Assembly: GCA_006937955.1 (NCBI GenBank)
Contig: SSNP01000024.1
Span: 1,262,371-1,326,370 of the forward strand
Direction of reading: 5' to 3'
DNA length: 64,000 bases
Source: Pachypanchax playfairii
Lineage: Eukaryota > Chordata > Actinopteri > Cyprinodontiformes > Aplocheilidae
Positions 61,325-64,000 of the stretch are shown here, one piece after another. Each line of letters opens with the position of its first letter. Position 1 is the first letter of the stretch. Under the pieces are notes generated by a model. That model did not search any database and had not been told where the DNA came from. It saw only the letters and a list, made by a program, of their open reading frames with translations. The translations under genes and the position numbers were made by a program.

Positions 61325-63291
61325 CATTTTGTTGATATAAAAACCCTTGAATTAAGAACACCTTTGTTTTGATCCACCTTTCACTTATCTTAATTAAATC
61401 TACTGTTAGGCAGAGACAGACGTGACATGTGGATGTTTATGTTTGGATTTTGGCTTTACAAAGTGTTTTCAAAGAATGTTGGCTGGGTTTAAATCCCTTT
61501 CCAGTAACGCTATAACATTGAGTCTTTTAACATGCAGCGCACATGCCAGAGTGAAGTCAAGAGACTTTAACATGCATCACTTCCAAATTTAGAAGAAAAT
61601 CAGGCTCGTACAACTGAAGAGCAGGTTCTTCCTCTGTCTGTATCTCATGCTGAAAAAATAACTTGGAAACATTTGATCTGAGAGGATCATGCTGATAACA
61701 AAATCCCTGGGCCGTCATCAGTGGAGTTTAGATGTCTGCTGTTGCTGGAAGTAATACAGATAAATGTGCCAGGGCTGAGGATGAATCAAGAGTCGGTCCT
61801 TCGCTCCTGAGCAAAGATTAAATATCTCTACACGGTGCTGCTGGTTCATGCACACATTCACACAAAGGTGCTCAGTCATCTGCCTTCGCTTCAGCTTTAT
61901 AATAAGTATGTTTACACTTCCGTAAGACGGAAAAGAATCAGCTTCTCACGTGTTTATTCAAAACATGAAGTCACACAGAACACTTCTCATTTCTTTCTAA
62001 AAGATCAATACCTTTGTGTGGAAATCTGTGAATAATGTTTTTTTAGCATTTGGAGCTTCATGTCTAGATTCTTTTAACAATCCATTAGGAAGATTCCTAA
62101 AATAACATGGAGGTAGAATGGGTTTAACATACTGCCGGATCAAAACAAACACGCCATCTTTTGTTGCTGTTGAAAAACAAAAACTGGTATTATATGTGAC
62201 AGTTAATACTAAGCAGCACACACACACACATCAGTAAGCTGTTTACATGTGGAGGTCTTCCGTACAGACTAATGGCTGCTGTCCGTTGCTTCTAACCAAA
62301 GTGCTCCAAATTAGTATTTTGTCTAGACAGCTTGTCAACAAAGATGTGTGTGTCCATAAACTTGACATTAAATGTGTAGTTTGTGTGTGTGTTCCAGATA
62401 AATGAGCGTGTGTGTGTGTGCGTGTGTTGGATTCCCACTGGAGCCTGGCAGGAGGAAACACCTTGTTGTCATTCAAAGCTGCCAGAACACGTTGCTTCTC
62501 TTCATATCTGAGTAACATGATCAAAGATGCCTGTGACTGTGTGACATGCATGTGCAGAGGTTATATTCTAATATTTAAAGATTTAAAGCATGAGTGTTTC
62601 TGCATGCGTGTGTGTGTAGGTCACAGAACAAAGTCCTGAAAACAGAAGGTTAGACCCTCAAAGACATTGTACTCACCCTGTTCTTCCTCTGCCCCCTCTG
62701 AATGTCTTGGGACAACACGTCTGCTGGCTACATGTGTGCATGTATATTTATGTATAGATGTGTGTGAGTGTGTGTTGGATGATGGATTGGGTTCAGTGAG
62801 GGTTGCAGGGTTGATCTTGTTGCCAAGACAAACAGCTGTGCTCGTGTCGGAGGCAGGAGTTTCATGGCGACTCAGCACTATGAAATGAGTCGGTCAATGC
62901 GCACCTTCCGCTTCTTTGCGAGTGTAATCTTCTTTGTGTGTGTTACATCCATTGAATGTCTTTTGTAGTTTATTTTTGTTGAACAATTATGAACAGTTAC
63001 CACATTACCTGTAGTTAATGTACAACCTCAGTTTGGAGAAATAGAGTTTAATCCCAGCTCATAGCTAGCCTGAGCTGGGACAAGACAAGCTGATGTTTGC
63101 CATATTAAAATAACAGGAGCTTCTTTCCAGTTTATATGATCTGTGTTTTATAAACCTTCGCTCAGCTATCAACTTTACATCACATGATTATTTCCATCTA
63201 AATCTTTGACTTTCCCAAAGATCTAATAGTGCTAGCAGTATTTAGCAGTGCAGCCTGGAGCACAGTGTTAGAATATTTCTGCTGTAATAAA
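61325..63291. other. No recognised gene; microsatellite-rich
   Basis: Non-coding. (CA)n at 62217-62230 and GT-rich tracts near 62380-62430, 62600-62620 and 62740-62780 make this the most microsatellite-dense part of the window. Confidence 0.5.
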
Positions 63292-63293
63292 TA

Positions 63294-63730
63294 CAGTGAA
63301 ACCCCGCCTAGTGGATACCCCTCAGGAACAGTCACCCCTGTCCAGCGGGCAGGCTTTGGGCCGACCAAGTGTTTTTACTACTTATATAACCCCTCTGGAG
63401 CAGACACCCCACTGTTTTGGACAACAAACACTTTTTGTCTGCCCAAAAGATTGGTGAAAATTCACCCCACTAACGGACAGTGGACAAAATGAAGAGAAAC
63501 AAACTGAAAAATGACAAGTATCCATTAAATTTTATCCAAAGTTGATCATCATTGAGCTCATGTACCAAGGAAATGTCCGTGACAGCGGTTTACGGACATT
63601 CCTAGATGACACGACACCCGGACACCCTACCCCTCTGGGGCGGTCAGCCTACCGTTATGGACAAAACGTCTGGTTGTCAGGGTCTGGGGTTTTTTGTGGG
63701 CTTATGTTTGGTGATGGCTGGGTTTCACTG
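63294..63730. mobile_element. pogo/Tigger-like miniature (CAGTGAAACCC ends)
   Basis: TA flanks lie at 63292-63293 and 63731-63732. The left end is CAGTGAAACCCCGCC and the right end (reverse complement) CAGTGAAACCCAGCC. The 437-bp interior contains TGGACA- and CCCCTCTGG-type repeated phrases but no transposase. The CAGTGAAACC ends suggest the Tigger/pogo branch of Tc1/mariner, though that placement is an inference. Confidence 0.8.
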
Positions 63731-63759
63731 TAAGTTGTGTGTTTTCACTGGTGACTGTG

Positions 63760-64000
63760 GGGATCTCTGCAGCTGGTGAGTGTGGTGCTTGTGACACTAA
63801 TTGTCAGTTCCAGGGCGTGGCAGTCATCAGTGGTTGCAGGTGTGGATCGTTACCCAGCTCAGGAGAGCTGGGTATTTAAACAGAGGAAGAACCACAGACA
63901 GGCGCCAGTTCGTTGTTTCTTACACACCCTAACGTGGTACAGAGTGGCCGGGGATTATTTATGACAGTTGTTTTCGTTAGTGCTACTAACCTGCCTTCTC
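63760..64000 (+). repeat. Possible LTR or promoter-like repeat start, cut by the window end
   Basis: A TGTGACACTAATTGTC start, an inverted CCCAGCTCAGGAGAGCTGGG, then GTATTTAAACAGAGG and CAGGCGCCAGTTCGTTG. A TATA-like box followed by such sequence resembles the 5' half of fish LTR-like repeats. The element runs off the window, so the call is tentative. Confidence 0.25.

Overview
The window looks like nuclear DNA of a ray-finned (teleost) fish. The evidence is interspersed repeats of types common in fish genomes: a Tc1-like transposon with a full 340-residue DD34E transposase, PIF/Harbinger deletion derivatives with TAA target duplications, hAT-type elements with TAGGGCTGGGC ends and 8-bp duplications, a TTAA-flanked piggyBac-like element, Tc1/mariner-type miniatures, and decayed LINE reverse-transcriptase pieces. 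There is also split, intron-containing serpin coding sequence, abundant CA/GT microsatellites, and no bacterial-style gene packing. The species cannot be named from the sequence alone.

Layout. Positions 200-5614 hold a decayed serpin gene on the + strand. Its large first block has several reading-frame breaks and an apparent internal loss, while two downstream exons keep their frame and splice sites. The final exon, with the reactive loop, was not found. A 10-N gap lies inside a poly-C tract at 2579-2626. Positions 6-24 kb are mostly non-coding and carry two hAT-type miniatures (6118-6736, 23268-23772), a Tc1-type miniature (8856-9254), a 24-G run (13121-13144) and a Harbinger derivative (18955-19524). 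Positions 24-32 kb have little recognisable content apart from one exon-like 78-nt segment (28626-28703).

Positions 32821-34262 hold a 20-bp minisatellite with a higher-order pattern. It is split by a 579-bp TA-flanked non-autonomous DNA transposon that carries promoter-like motifs. Positions 35-50 kb contain fragments of a mariner-type miniature, a LINE in each orientation (41.5-42.06 kb on +, 47.7-48.3 kb on -), a second Harbinger derivative (45589-45951) and a TTAA-flanked element (49313-49834). Positions 50.2-51.9 kb carry an LTR-like repeat unit with a 220-codon ORF between two 131-132-bp direct repeats. Three X-box-like palindromes lie at 56.8-57.4 kb. The Tc1-like transposon occupies 59721-61322 and a pogo/Tigger-like miniature 63294-63730.

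The only clearly intact protein-coding gene is the Tc1-like transposase (59937-60959, - strand). Its two 200-bp terminal inverted repeats differ at only two positions, which points to recent insertion. No operon, pathway or new multi-gene system is visible. The more notable observations are the transposon nested in the minisatellite, the paired Harbinger derivatives sharing a transposase fragment, the asymmetric decay of the serpin copy, and a few unassigned exon-like or regulatory-like segments.
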